DNA from: Brachionus rotundiformis
Taxonomy: Eukaryota; Rotifera; Eurotatoria; Ploima; Brachionidae
Direction of reading: 5' to 3'
Assembly (NCBI GenBank): GCA_016802295.1
Contig: JAESIW010000179.1
Coordinates: 124,001-188,000 of the forward strand
DNA: 64,000 bases
The position numbers were made by a program, and so were the translations under genes. Below are positions 54,879-64,000 of the stretch, one piece after another. The notes beneath the pieces are model-generated. The model had not been told where the DNA came from. It was given only the letters and a program-made list of their open reading frames with translations, and did no database searches. Position 1 is the stretch's first letter. Each line of letters begins with the position of its first letter.

Positions 54879-57317
54879 ATGAAGAAATTAATTTATTTTC
54901 ATTTTTATTTCTACTTAATTTCATCGATTGTCAGTCAAGCGAGATCCTCTAGTTTGGAAGAGTTGATAACTAGCACTCTGAAGCATATTACTGACCAGAA
55001 CCCATTAGAACTTCAAGAAGAATGTAATCAACAAATGATCACATGGCTGAAAGCTTTGGATAACAGAACACTTTGGGCAAGAGAGGTAGTTGACTCCTTC
55101 GGTCGTCGACCAAGTGGTTTTCTTCATGGAAATGTTGTTTGGCCTGGTGAATATTCACAATGTCTAGACATCCAAATATCAGAATGGAACAGTAAATATT
55201 GCTATGTAAATGAGAAAATTAAATGGACAAATGTTTTGGTCAAAAATGAAACCCTCCGATTTGTAAATTTTAATAAGATCTAATTATTTAAAAGTAATGG
55301 CTTTTTGCTAATTAGAAATATGGTATGTGCTTTCCTACAAGATGTGTTGATGAAGATTTGACAAAAATATTTAAATATGGTTTTTATAAATAAAAAAAAA
55401 GATTATTTTTTTAAATTTTATTTAGCTTTAAGGAACCTAGACCAAAAGATGCTTCCATTTAATTCTTCTCTGTTGAGTAATAGTACAGTTAATTGCCGAG
55501 TGAAGGTAAATGTTGACTCTTATTCAATTGTGGCTATGAGTGTTACTGGTTTAATTTGTCTAATGGTCATCATTGGCACAATTGTGGATGCTGGTAAAAG
55601 ATTGATTAAAAAAAAAGAGACAGAACAAGCAAAAACACAAGTTCAAGAGTTTACAGAGGTGGTCGAAAATGGTTCGAATAAAGAGCCTAAAACTGATTAT
55701 TTAAACAAAATATTGCTTGCATTTTCGGCTTATTCAAACACTTTGCTAATATTCAAAATCGATGAGAGGCGAAAATTTTCTTGTCTAAACCCACTGCGTT
55801 TTTTGGCTTTTACTTGGTAAATTCAAAATATTAATTTAATAAATATCAAATTTTTTCTTAAAGGGTCGTCGTGCTTCATCAATGGAACCATTTTACTGAA
55901 ATAGACGACATCTTGATTGACAATAAATTTGAGTATTATGATTGGAAAAAAAATTTCCTCTTTACCATCATTTCGAATGGATACTTTTGTGTTGATGTTT
56001 TTTTTTTAATCAGGTGAGCTTTGGCCACAATTTTCAGGCAATTTAAGTTTGAATTGAAATTTAAGCTTACATTAATTAAACTAATTATCTTAATAATTTA
56101 ATCTAAGTGGATTTTTGTGTTCTTACACATTTTTGCGTCATGTTGCTGGCAAAAAAATTACCATAAAAACCATACTGAGGTTTTATATTCGACGGTATTA
56201 TCGAATAACAGTGACTCTAATTTTGGTCATGTTGTTTGTAGTTGGTTTCAATAGATTCTTCCATTCAGGGCCCTTTCGTAGTATATTCTATGAATTTAGT
56301 GAAGACAAATGTCCAGTTTATTTCTGGACCAATTTGTTACATATAAATAATTTTATCAATTCTCAAGTAAGTATAACATAAATAAAAAATTAAGTGAATA
56401 ATTATTTTAAGTGCTTTCCACATTCATGGTATTTGGCAACTGATATGCAATATTATTTGATATCACCACTTGTGTTGGTACCATTGTCATTCAAAAACAA
56501 ATTTCGCTTTATTGGATACTTGTTAATATTAGCTTTAGTTTTGATCCATGTTATAACTAGTATTTTTTTTGCATGGGACTTTTTAGCAGATGGTCTCAAA
56601 TACAAAAAGTAAGAGAAATTAATTAAAACTAAATGAAATATTCAAATTTTCACATTATGGTTTGTTTTGATATTTTTAAAAGTATAATGGGCCTATATTA
56701 TTTTATGGAATTTCGACCTTGGTTTAGAGTCGGTCCATTTGCGATTGGCTTGCTCTTGGGAAAAATAATATTTGATCGACCAGACAGAAAAAAGGTCTTT
56801 TTGAAAAATAATAAAATTCAAAACACTATTTTGGTCATTGTTTTGTGGTTAACATCATTTATTTGTATTGCTACAGCTATTTTTGGTCAATATAGCACTT
56901 TTAGTGATTACGATCCTATGAACAGAACCAGCCAAGTTATTTATGTCTCATTTTGTAGAATTGTTTTCGCTATTGGTCTTGGTGGAGTAATATTTTTATG
57001 TGTCACCAAAAATGGCTATTTTATAGATCAATTTTTTTCATGGTCGTTTTGGGTTCCACTAGCTAAGCTATCATTCTGCGCTTATCTTGTCCATTACTCA
57101 GTTGTCGACACGTTCATCTATGCCCAAGAACATTTTATTCACATGCAATCGTCTCTCTTTGTAACCAAAGGTTTTTAATTATTTTCAATTAATATAATTT
57201 TATATTTAGCTCTACATATTTTGCGGAAATGTCTTTTTAGCAATTAGCATTGCATACATAGCCAATCTATTGTTCGAAGCACCTTTTACCAACTTGGAAA
57301 AACTTATCATCAAATAA
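54879..57317 (+). CDS. Nose resistant to fluoxetine (nrf-6)-like acyltransferase
   Basis: Polytopic membrane protein of the invertebrate nrf-6 family, named for drug and lipid transport phenotypes in C. elegans. Eight exons: 54879-55262, 55316-55379, 55426-55816, 55864-56013, 56108-56366, 56412-56608, 56683-57160 and 57210-57317. All introns are 45-95 bp, GT-AG and in consistent phase, giving 676 residues. A signal peptide (about residues 1-20) precedes the NRF domain with CNQQMITWLKALDNRTLWA and DSFGRRPSGFLHGN. A first membrane segment lies near MSVTGLICLMVIIGTIVDAG. The acyltransferase-3 domain follows with LRFLAFTWVVVLHQW, SGFLCSYTFLRH, FYIRRYYRI, HSWYLATDMQYYLISP and the final LLFEAPFTNLEK. 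The family roles suggest acyl or lipid transfer; the substrate is unknown. Confidence 0.92.
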
Positions 57318-57862
57318 ATTGAGCATAAATTACCACAAATAAATTTTTAATTAGTTAAATTAGATAGTTTTAAATAAAGTTATTTACTAGTAATATAATT
57401 TCTCGACCAAATAAACCTGAGGGTCCATCCATTTTATCCTTACACAAGCTCAGCTGATCTTATTAAAATCAACTCATCACATGAATAGATGTAGAAATTT
57501 AAATTTTAAATAAATTTTTTTTAATATATCTTATTATTATTTATGATTAATTAAAAATTATAAACAAAGTTCTTTTTTATCCAAAGAACACCAAAACAAA
57601 AACTGCAAGAGTCTAGACTTCTACATTCACAGCCTCTACTACTACTTGCCAAGATTCTTCGCAACCTATCACATTAACAAGCGAAAAAGAGTGCTAGAAA
57701 GCCAAAAAATACCCAAACTTGCTCAAATACTAATATTTTTACTCAGTATGTTGAATCAGATTATTCAATATGATAACTCTGTGAATTTTTCTTTATTTTA
57801 AATTTATGTAATGGTTAATGTGTTCTTGTGATAATTTATATTAGACAAAATTTAATATTTTA
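57318..57862. other. Spacer with a plus-strand coding-like island
   Basis: At about 57570-57802 one plus frame is open and reads CKSLDFYIHSLYYYLPRFF then ATYHINKRKRVLESQKIPKL, ending at a stop. Its codons are less AT-rich than the background. It starts near an AAACAAAG acceptor-like site. It may be a stray exon or dead gene; not recognised. Confidence 0.35.
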
Positions 57863-57866
57863 TTAA

Positions 57867-58679
57867 GGCTCGCGCATAGCAAAACTACCGCAATACCTGA
57901 ATTTTCATAAACTGACTTTAAAATTTTAATCTGCATAGTTGAAAACTTAGAAAATCAAGATTTTTAGGGTGGGTCCAAAAAATTTTTTTGACCACATCCC
58001 CTCAAAGATTGGAAAAAAAACAAAAGATGCTTGTCTTCAAGTAAAATTGCTAAAAATAAGTGTAAAATAAGAATTATATTGTTTTATTTCGAAAAAATGT
58101 TTTTAGAAACCACTATTAGAACATTAAAAATTTCTAACTCTATATTGGTTTAGTCTGTTAATATAAAATTTAAATATATAAAGAAATTTATTTAATTTCT
58201 AAAACAATTTTTTAAAAATAAAACAATATAATTCTTTTTTTTTATTTTACACTTATTTTTAGCAATTTTATTCTGCTTAAAAATAAAAAAAGTGGTCCGA
58301 AAATTTTGTTCAGAATTTCCTCTAGTTTCAGAATCTATAAAAAAGTAAGGGTTGGGGGTCAAACCTCGGACTAGATCCAAAAATACTGGTAAATTGTTAT
58401 AAAAAAATACAAAATATATATACAATTTTGTAGAAGAGATAATGAGCTTTCAGATTTGATGCATATTTAATGAGTTATATCTATGAATACCTGAGATATT
58501 TTGACTTGAAGACAAGCATCTTTTGTTTTTTTTCCAATCTTTGAGGGGATGTGGTCAAAAAAATTTTTTGGACCCACCCTAAAAATCTTGATTTTCTAAG
58601 TTTTCAACTATGCAGATTAAAATTTTAAAGTCGGTTTATGCAAATTCAGGTATTGCGGTAGTTTTGCTATGCGCGAGCC
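57867..58679. mobile_element. Non-autonomous element with 176-bp terminal inverted repeats
   Basis: 57867-58042 and 58504-58679 are inverted copies over 176 bp with about two visible mismatches (left end GGCTCGCGCATAGC, right end GCTATGCGCGAGCC). Each end abuts TTAA, which would fit a TTAA target duplication as in piggyBac or Sola3 elements. The 461-bp interior encodes no transposase. Inside it a second inverted pair, about 58043-58107 with 58196-58273, shares ATTGCTAAAAATAAGTGTAA and AATTATATTGTTTTATTT. So it is a foldback-like, apparently young element. Confidence 0.88.
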
Positions 58680-58819
58680 TTAAGCTGCTTTGAAATTTTT
58701 TAATAAATTACATACATTCTAAAAGACAAATAAATATATTCTTTTTAAAAATTTCCTCATAATTGAGCAAATTTGGTAGAAAAGTTTATAAAATTTTTAT
58801 TTACTAATCACAAACTAAT

Positions 58820-59566
58820 TTAAAATTCAAAATTAAACTTAATTAAGAAAACAAATAAGAATACTATATTTGAAAAATAATTAAAAATAATCAAACATGC
58901 AGGTATCAACACTAGACGATTAAAATAGAATGACAATTCCTTTATCAGCATTGTGATACAGGCATTTTTTGGATTTGGTTTAATGCAGCATTCCAACTTG
59001 AGCCAATCACTCAGATCGCCTGGTTCGGTCATCGAACAGCAGTCAAACTGTAAATTAATATCTATCAAATACGTACAATGATTATGAACACCGTACAAAT
59101 TGCTTATAAATGAAGCATCAAAAAAATTCCACAATGAACTTGGTTGTTTTATTTTAATCAATTGGCCACTTCGAATTTGGGTCTCATATCTAGGTATTAA
59201 GACCAAGTACAAAATTATGAAAATAATATTTGTAATAAAAAGCAAAAATAAAAAAATTCCATTTATGATTAGAATTTTTTTGTTCAACCATTTCAGACTG
59301 ATAAGGCCCAGAAAGCCACCAACAATGCTTATTAAAGAGTAGATGATGATCAGTATGGCAATGTTATTAATAATTTGCGTTAAATTAAATATAGAGACTA
59401 GTTCTGTTATTACTCTTGAGTTGGGTACAATCTGCCACCGTAGAAAATATATCGTGAGTAAAAGTGCCACATTTAGAACCACTGTGAAAATGTTGTGAAC
59501 TTTAAAAATTTTTACCAAATTCTCGTATTTAATCATTATTTCAAAAAAAAGTTGAAATTTTTCCAA
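58820..59566 (-). CDS. Tetraspanin-like four-helix membrane protein
   Basis: 248 residues, one exon. Four hydrophobic segments lie at about residues 28-43, 65-88, 96-121 and 218-245, with a large loop between the third and fourth. The loop carries FDCCSMTEPGDLSDW followed by ECCIKPNPKNACI, the Cys pattern of tetraspanin large extracellular loops. The usual CCG is CCS here. Tetraspanins organise membrane microdomains with integrins and other partners. The first Met is at 59566 and a second at residue 11 is also possible. Extra-short first loop and Ile-rich helices reflect AT bias. Family call is fair; no ortholog can be named. Confidence 0.75.
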   Translation of the reverse strand: MEKFQLFFEIMIKYENLVKIFKVHNIFTVVLNVALLLTIYFLRWQIVPNSRVITELVSIFNLTQIINNIAILIIIYSLISIVGGFLGLISLKWLNKKILIINGIFLFLLFITNIIFIILYLVLIPRYETQIRSGQLIKIKQPSSLWNFFDASFISNLYGVHNHCTYLIDINLQFDCCSMTEPGDLSDWLKLECCIKPNPKNACITMLIKELSFYFNRLVLIPACLIIFNYFSNIVFLFVFLIKFNFEF

Positions 59567-59850
59567 TTTTTTATTCTTTATAAATTTTTAATTAAGAATA
59601 AATAATTATGATCAAATAAGATTTTATTTATTTAATTCAAATTATCAATTTAAAGGTAAATTTAGTATTATTTTGTTTGTTGAAAAACATTTATTTATGT
59701 TTAATTTGAAATACAGCACTTTATCAGTCCAGTTTTGAAGATGTTCACCACATTGCACGGATTCTTGATATCATATTTAAGAAAAAATACCACATGATAT
59801 TTTTAGATCTTTTGTTTCCAATATCTTAGATAAGGTAGTTTACCAAAGTG

Positions 59851-60039
59851 GTCCAATTTTATGACCGTATAAAAATATGGCCAAAAAATACGAGCGGTCT
59901 TAAATATGGCTTAAAATAAATTTTAAAAATTAAACTAAAATAATTTAATAATATATTTTTCTTATAGTCAAATTTAGACATATTTAATTAGGCCGGTCGT
60001 ATTTTTTGGCCTTATTTTTATACAGTCTTAGATTTGGAC
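59851..60039. repeat. Short inverted-repeat element (MITE)
   Basis: The left arm 59851-59908 and right arm 59979-60039 are diverged inverted copies. They share GTATAAAAATA, GGCCAAAAAATACGA and the CGGTC/GGCCT region, ending in TAAATATG. About 70 AT-rich bases lie between. No coding capacity; no target duplication could be fixed. Confidence 0.6.
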
Positions 60040-60409
60040 AGGTTGGCTGGTGAAGCGGTCACGGTTTTTAAAAATTTTGGCCAGATTGGTGTCCGCTTTT
60101 ACAGATCCGATCGCTTTCAATTTATTTCTAAATAATCAGAATATTAATAAATAAAGTAATGGCTACAATTCAAAAATGAAATTCAAAGTTTTAGTTTAAA
60201 CCAGATTTTAGAAAAAACTTAAAATTAAAATTGAGATTAAAGAAATTATTTTAAAAAATTTGTAAATATATTTTAAATTTTTTGAGATTTTAAACATTTT
60301 ATTGAGAAAATAAGAATAATTATTGACTTGAGAAATAAATCTAAATACACAATAACTAATATAAGTTTTAAAGGCTAGTTAGTATAGATAGGCTCGCGAA
60401 AACAAATTG

Positions 60410-60905
60410 TTGGTACTATAGCGAAGTTTCTGAGGAATTTCTGTAAAAAGCTATTATGTTAGGCTGCCTTGTTTGCTTTTCTTTTCGTTTGGAAAAGAAA
60501 GGCATCTGAACGGAGGTTGTGTGGTTGAGAGGACGTATTGGATGGTTTGGGTCGGCAAGAATTCTTTTGACTGTTCGTTCGCAGGCTTGATAAATGAGTT
60601 CAGGGACTAGGCAGAGTTTGTATGAGCCTGCAGTTTGCTCGTCGATACCAATTATACGCCAGAGGTGGGTGTTGAGCGTGTTTTTCTCATTTTTTACAGC
60701 TACAAATGTTGATGTGAGCATTATGGCGCTATAAGTAAGGTGACTGATACAATAGGCTCTGTTGGCGTTGTCCAGACATTGAGTTTTAGTTGCTTTAGTA
60801 GGAAAAATACAGGGCTGATTGTGGAACGTACATGTTTTCATTGGAGATCGAGGTCGAGCGAGTCTGATAGCTCAAAGCCGAGGTATTTATATGACTTGAC
60901 AATTT
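60410..60905 (-). mobile_element. LINE reverse transcriptase 3' remnant
   Basis: The minus strand near 60895 reads VKSYKYLGFELSDSLDLDLQ, the post-catalytic KYLG block. A 141-codon frame (60841-60416) follows with LVPELIYQACERTVKRILAD and PNHPIRPLNHTTSV, typical of LINE ORF2 ends of the L2/CR1 group. It is less AT-rich than its surroundings and nearly uninterrupted, so a fairly young fragment. Confidence 0.65.
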
Positions 60906-61414
60906 TTTATAAATAGTATACAAATTACTAAATTAGTGAAAATGACAATTAAACAACATTTTGTGAAGATTGGTGAAATACCAAGAAAATCTCTGTTGAA
61001 AGACTAAATTTTTTTTTTGATTTTTAAAATTTAATTAACCTTTAAAAATAATAGATTTTAGCTAATAAACTCTAATTTATTTCTACGTATTTTATTGTTG
61101 AAAGATTTGAGGGATACTCGCAAAAAAGAATTTAGAAATTAACTTGATATACTATTTGTTATTGATCCCTTAATATTATACATAATATCAAAGCCCTTTG
61201 TCCTTGTGAAGTAGATCAAAATCTAAAATTATATTTATAATAATATTCAATCATAGTTTGAATTAGCCTGATTTGGTAAGCCAAATAAAAATTAATTGAA
61301 CAGATAATTAAAATAAAAATAAACTAATTGTATAAAATTTTTATTTATTCGATTTGTTAATTCATTATTATACATTGAATTAGTTTTAAAATAACCAAAC
61401 GCCAATTGTTAATT
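60906..61414. other. AT-rich spacer, nothing seen
   Basis: No gene, RNA or repeat could be supported. It includes the 3' flank of RanGAP1. Confidence 0.4.
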
Positions 61415-63407
61415 TCATGCCAAAGACTTTGCCAAGAGCTGGGCATTTTTTTTATTAAATTTTTCATTATCTTCGGTAAGTCGCAACTTGACATAGGAGA
61501 CAATTTCCTCACGAACCGCCCTAACATATTCTTGTGCTAATAGCTGCTTGAGCAATAGAGCCAATTTTTCGCTGATCTCGCTCGGCACATATTTTTTATC
61601 TTCGCTTTTAATTACACCAAACTCTATCAAAAACTCGCTGGTAAATTTTTGCTGATCCTCATTCGACAAATAGGACTTTATAAAATTGTCTGAAAATAAT
61701 TAAAATTACAAAAAAATTTATCTAATTTTAGTTAAATGAACATGATAAAGCCAACAAAAAAAAATAAAAACAAAAAAATTTAAAATAAATTTAAAGCTAA
61801 AATTAAATCAAATTGCTTTTCACTTACTGGCAACATCGACTACTTTTTTACCATTTGAACCATCTGGTTCAAACAAATTTGCCAAACGAGCAAAAAACTT
61901 AAGCAAAAACATTCCATTAAACTTTGAATGCTTTAAGGCAAAATAAAATTTTAATCCAAACATTTAATGGTTCATTTACTTTTACAACTGATTGCACAAC
62001 TGATTGGTCAATGCGCTCCAAATTAGCCATGGACGGATCTAACACAAAATTATCAAACTCTTTTACATTGGTTACCAGAGCGTTATTTTTGACCAAGGAA
62101 GTAAACAAATTTGGTCCAGTTTGTTTGAATTGGGTGAACAAGGATTTCTGTGGTTCCAAATTTATATTCTGTACTTTATCCTTTAGCTGCTCGGCTTCAA
62201 ATTCTTCATAATCCTCGTTCTCTACTTGATCATAGTCTTCATATTCCTCATCAACTACAACTTCGCTCGTTTCCTCATCACTCTCTTCCTCCTCTTCATC
62301 TTCTTCTTCCTCCTCCTCTTCCTCTTCTTCCTCACTGCCTTCATCTTCGCTAAGACTTGCCAATGAATCCTTATAGTCTACAAGCAAACCTTGAATTTCG
62401 ACTTTTCCCTCTTCGCCGAACCGATTTCCATTTAGATCGATAAATTTGAGTGTTTTCTGGCGGATTTTTGTCAAAATTTGGCAAATTTCGAGACCACTCT
62501 GCAAATTTATCTCATTAAAGGACAAATTAAGCTCTTTCAAATTTTGCAATTGAACCAAAGCTCGGGCGATCAAGAGAGCTCCTGAGGACTTGAGGAGACA
62601 GTCGCCCAAATTCAAGTACTCAATATTCTTCAAGTTTACCAAGGCTTTGGACATCCATTCTGCACCAGATTTTAAAAAAGTGTTATCATTAAAATTTATT
62701 ATTTTCAGATTTGGATTATGCATGCAAGCCTCGGCAAGATACTGAATGGCATTTGGTCTAATGCCATTTTGGGGCATTTGAATTTCTTCAAGAGAGCCGA
62801 TCTTTTTAAGAACAGCACCAATGGAACGGGCTCCCTCGAGCTCAAGACGGTTACGGCCGCACACAAATACCTTCAATTTGAAGCGACCCTGAGAGTTGGT
62901 CAAGCATTTGTCCAAAGCGGAGGCAAACTTTTGAGAACCTTGGGGTCCAAGACCATTGTTGTGCATGCGGATCTCTTGCAAAGAGAAACAGGCTTCGGTG
63001 GCAAGAAAGTCAACTAGGGCGTCAAGACCAATAGGTCCGTACGCGTTGTCCGACATGTTTATTTCAACTAGATGGGCGCCTGATTTGTTCAACGCGCCGC
63101 AAAGAGACTTTAGTGCTGGTGGAATCTGGTCCTTGAGGCGACCAGTGAAAATGTCATTGACAATGAAGCGTTCCAGTTCCGGATGCTTCTCGAGGGCTTT
63201 GGAAAGCTCGTCTGCCGCTTCTGGCGAAATGGTATTGCCCTCGAGGCGCAATACTTTCATTGATTTGCATTGTTGGATTTCAGCTACTAATTCAGACACG
63301 TCTTTGCGTGTGTTAAGCTTTAGTCCACGACCAGCGAACGATAGTTCGTCCGAGTAAGTTTGACGGGTCTTGGACAAGTACTCAATGTCGGTCACTGATG
63401 ACTTCAT
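61415..63407 (-). CDS. RANGAP1: Ran GTPase-activating protein 1
   Basis: Stimulates GTP hydrolysis by Ran at the cytoplasmic side of the nuclear pore and so drives nuclear transport direction. Three exons on the minus strand are 63407-61980, 61930-61828 and 61689-61415. Introns are 49 and 138 bp, GT-AG, phases 0 and 1, giving 601 residues; human is 587. ATG at 63407 is preferred; the open frame continues upstream only to a TTG. Leucine-rich repeats fill about residues 20-350 (VLRLEGNTISPEAADELSKA, LVEINMSDNAYG, LKELNLSFNEINLQSG). The expected acidic Glu/Asp run follows at about 355-425. The C-terminal domain contains GVIKSEDKKY, which lines up with the SUMO acceptor site LKSE of vertebrate RanGAP1. 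Confidence 0.95.
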
Positions 63408-63739
63408 CTTTTTTTTAATATTCTTTAACAAATAAATCCTTTTTTAGTCTCTAAGAAATTTATCATGCTTTAAAAATTTATTAAAATGTTGTGTAATTAA
63501 TTTGCTCAGTTGCAAATTAAATTTAACTCTTTTTTAAATAAAAAAAATTTTGTAAAATATATTTAAAAAACAAAAATACTGAAAATAGGGCTATTAATCA
63601 ATGAACAATATCAGAAATAATAAATAGTGTCAAATATGGTTTAAATATATTACCATAACCTTTTTTCTTTTAGAGCTAATTACAAAGTTTCTATGTTATA
63701 ACATTTAAGGTTTAATTAGCTTGAAAATAACCTGAATAT
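63408..63739. other. Upstream flank of RANGAP1
   Basis: AT-rich; must hold the RanGAP1 promoter. No specific motif identified. Confidence 0.4.
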
Positions 63740-63965
63740 GGGATATTTTGGCTTGGAAATGTACTTAGAATGAAAAGAATACGAATACCAAACAGAGCTC
63801 TTTAATGGACACTCCAAGGGCGAAGAAAGGAAGGAATACCAGCAATAACACGGAGCTCACCGAAATGGAAATGACTTGAGGAGAAACAAGAGTGGATGCA
63901 AAGGACCGACTTTAGTGGAATGCAAAAGTAATGATCCTATGCTATTGATGGAATGAATAAGGAAA
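63740..63965 (+). mobile_element. Dead LINE fragment, same family as 15.0-15.7 kb
   Basis: GGAAATGTACTTAGAATGAA, AAAGAATACGAATACCAAA and GGGCGAAGAAAGGAAGGAAT match 15375-15600 almost base for base, with scattered substitutions and small gaps. All frames are broken. Confidence 0.8.
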
Positions 63966-64000
63966 AAATGGGATATTTTCCGAAAATAATGCCCAAATTT

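Noticed and set aside
57867..58679. Simple inverted duplication or assembly artefact
   Set aside because: Sharp TTAA borders on both ends and unique interior sequence fit a transposon better, although only genome copies can settle it.
61931..61961. 31-bp intron starting at GTTTGG in RanGAP1
   Set aside because: Too short for this genome; the GTAAAT donor 18 bp upstream gives a normal 49-bp intron in the same phase.
62290..62350. Low-complexity CTTCTTCCTC run as a repeat element
   Set aside because: It encodes the acidic Glu/Asp run of RanGAP1, which is a normal feature of the protein.
1..64000. CRISPR array, prokaryotic operon or phage region
   Set aside because: No regularly spaced repeats and no bacterial gene organisation; genes are spliced and animal-like.

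Overview
The window is nuclear DNA from an AT-rich animal genome. The genes have short GT-AG introns, mostly about 45-140 bp, and the proteins are animal orthologs: fukutin, STRAD, RanGAP1, myotubularin, WBP11, PPP2R3C, SLC25A16-like, tetraspanin and an nrf-6-like acyltransferase. Strong AT bias, compact genes and many decayed LINE fragments would fit a rotifer such as Brachionus. That placement is inference and no marker gene here proves it. There are no CRISPR arrays, prokaryotic operons, rRNA genes or convincing tRNA genes.

Layout. 0-10 kb: the 3' end of an amidase gene, an apparently intact hAT transposon inside an older repeat, and an intronless acyltransferase. The same older repeat lies at 9.66-9.99 kb without the transposon. 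10-22 kb: a lipase-like hydrolase, an alpha-1,3-fucosyltransferase, a three-exon fukutin gene whose 1.8-kb intron holds a dead LINE, another LINE remnant, and DLAT (pyruvate dehydrogenase E2). 21.8-26.6 kb: four same-strand copies of a GC-rich repeat that folds into a multi-hairpin structure. Two copies bracket a divergent pair of related orphan genes, and the others lie either side of the region downstream of a mitochondrial carrier gene. 26.9-40 kb: WBP11, PPP2R3C, a STRAD pseudokinase, GGPS1 (geranylgeranyl diphosphate synthase), a 348-bp assembly gap and a GH18 chitinase with a chitin-binding tail. 41-53 kb: an intronless, catalytically degenerate fukutin relative, ribokinase, myotubularin, a dead Tc1/mariner element and purine nucleoside phosphorylase. 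54-64 kb: an eight-exon nrf-6-like acyltransferase, an 813-bp element with 176-bp inverted ends, a tetraspanin, small inverted-repeat elements, LINE remnants and RanGAP1.

The genes are mostly unrelated housekeeping or glycobiology loci and do not form a pathway cluster. Two fukutin-family genes and a fucosyltransferase share a secretory-pathway glycosylation theme, and ribokinase and PNP both handle pentose or nucleoside salvage. The most unusual feature is the structured repeat family at 21.8-26.6 kb: a closing stem and four hairpins in the complete copies, with one compensatory base-pair change in a diverged copy, together with the orphan gene pair it encloses.
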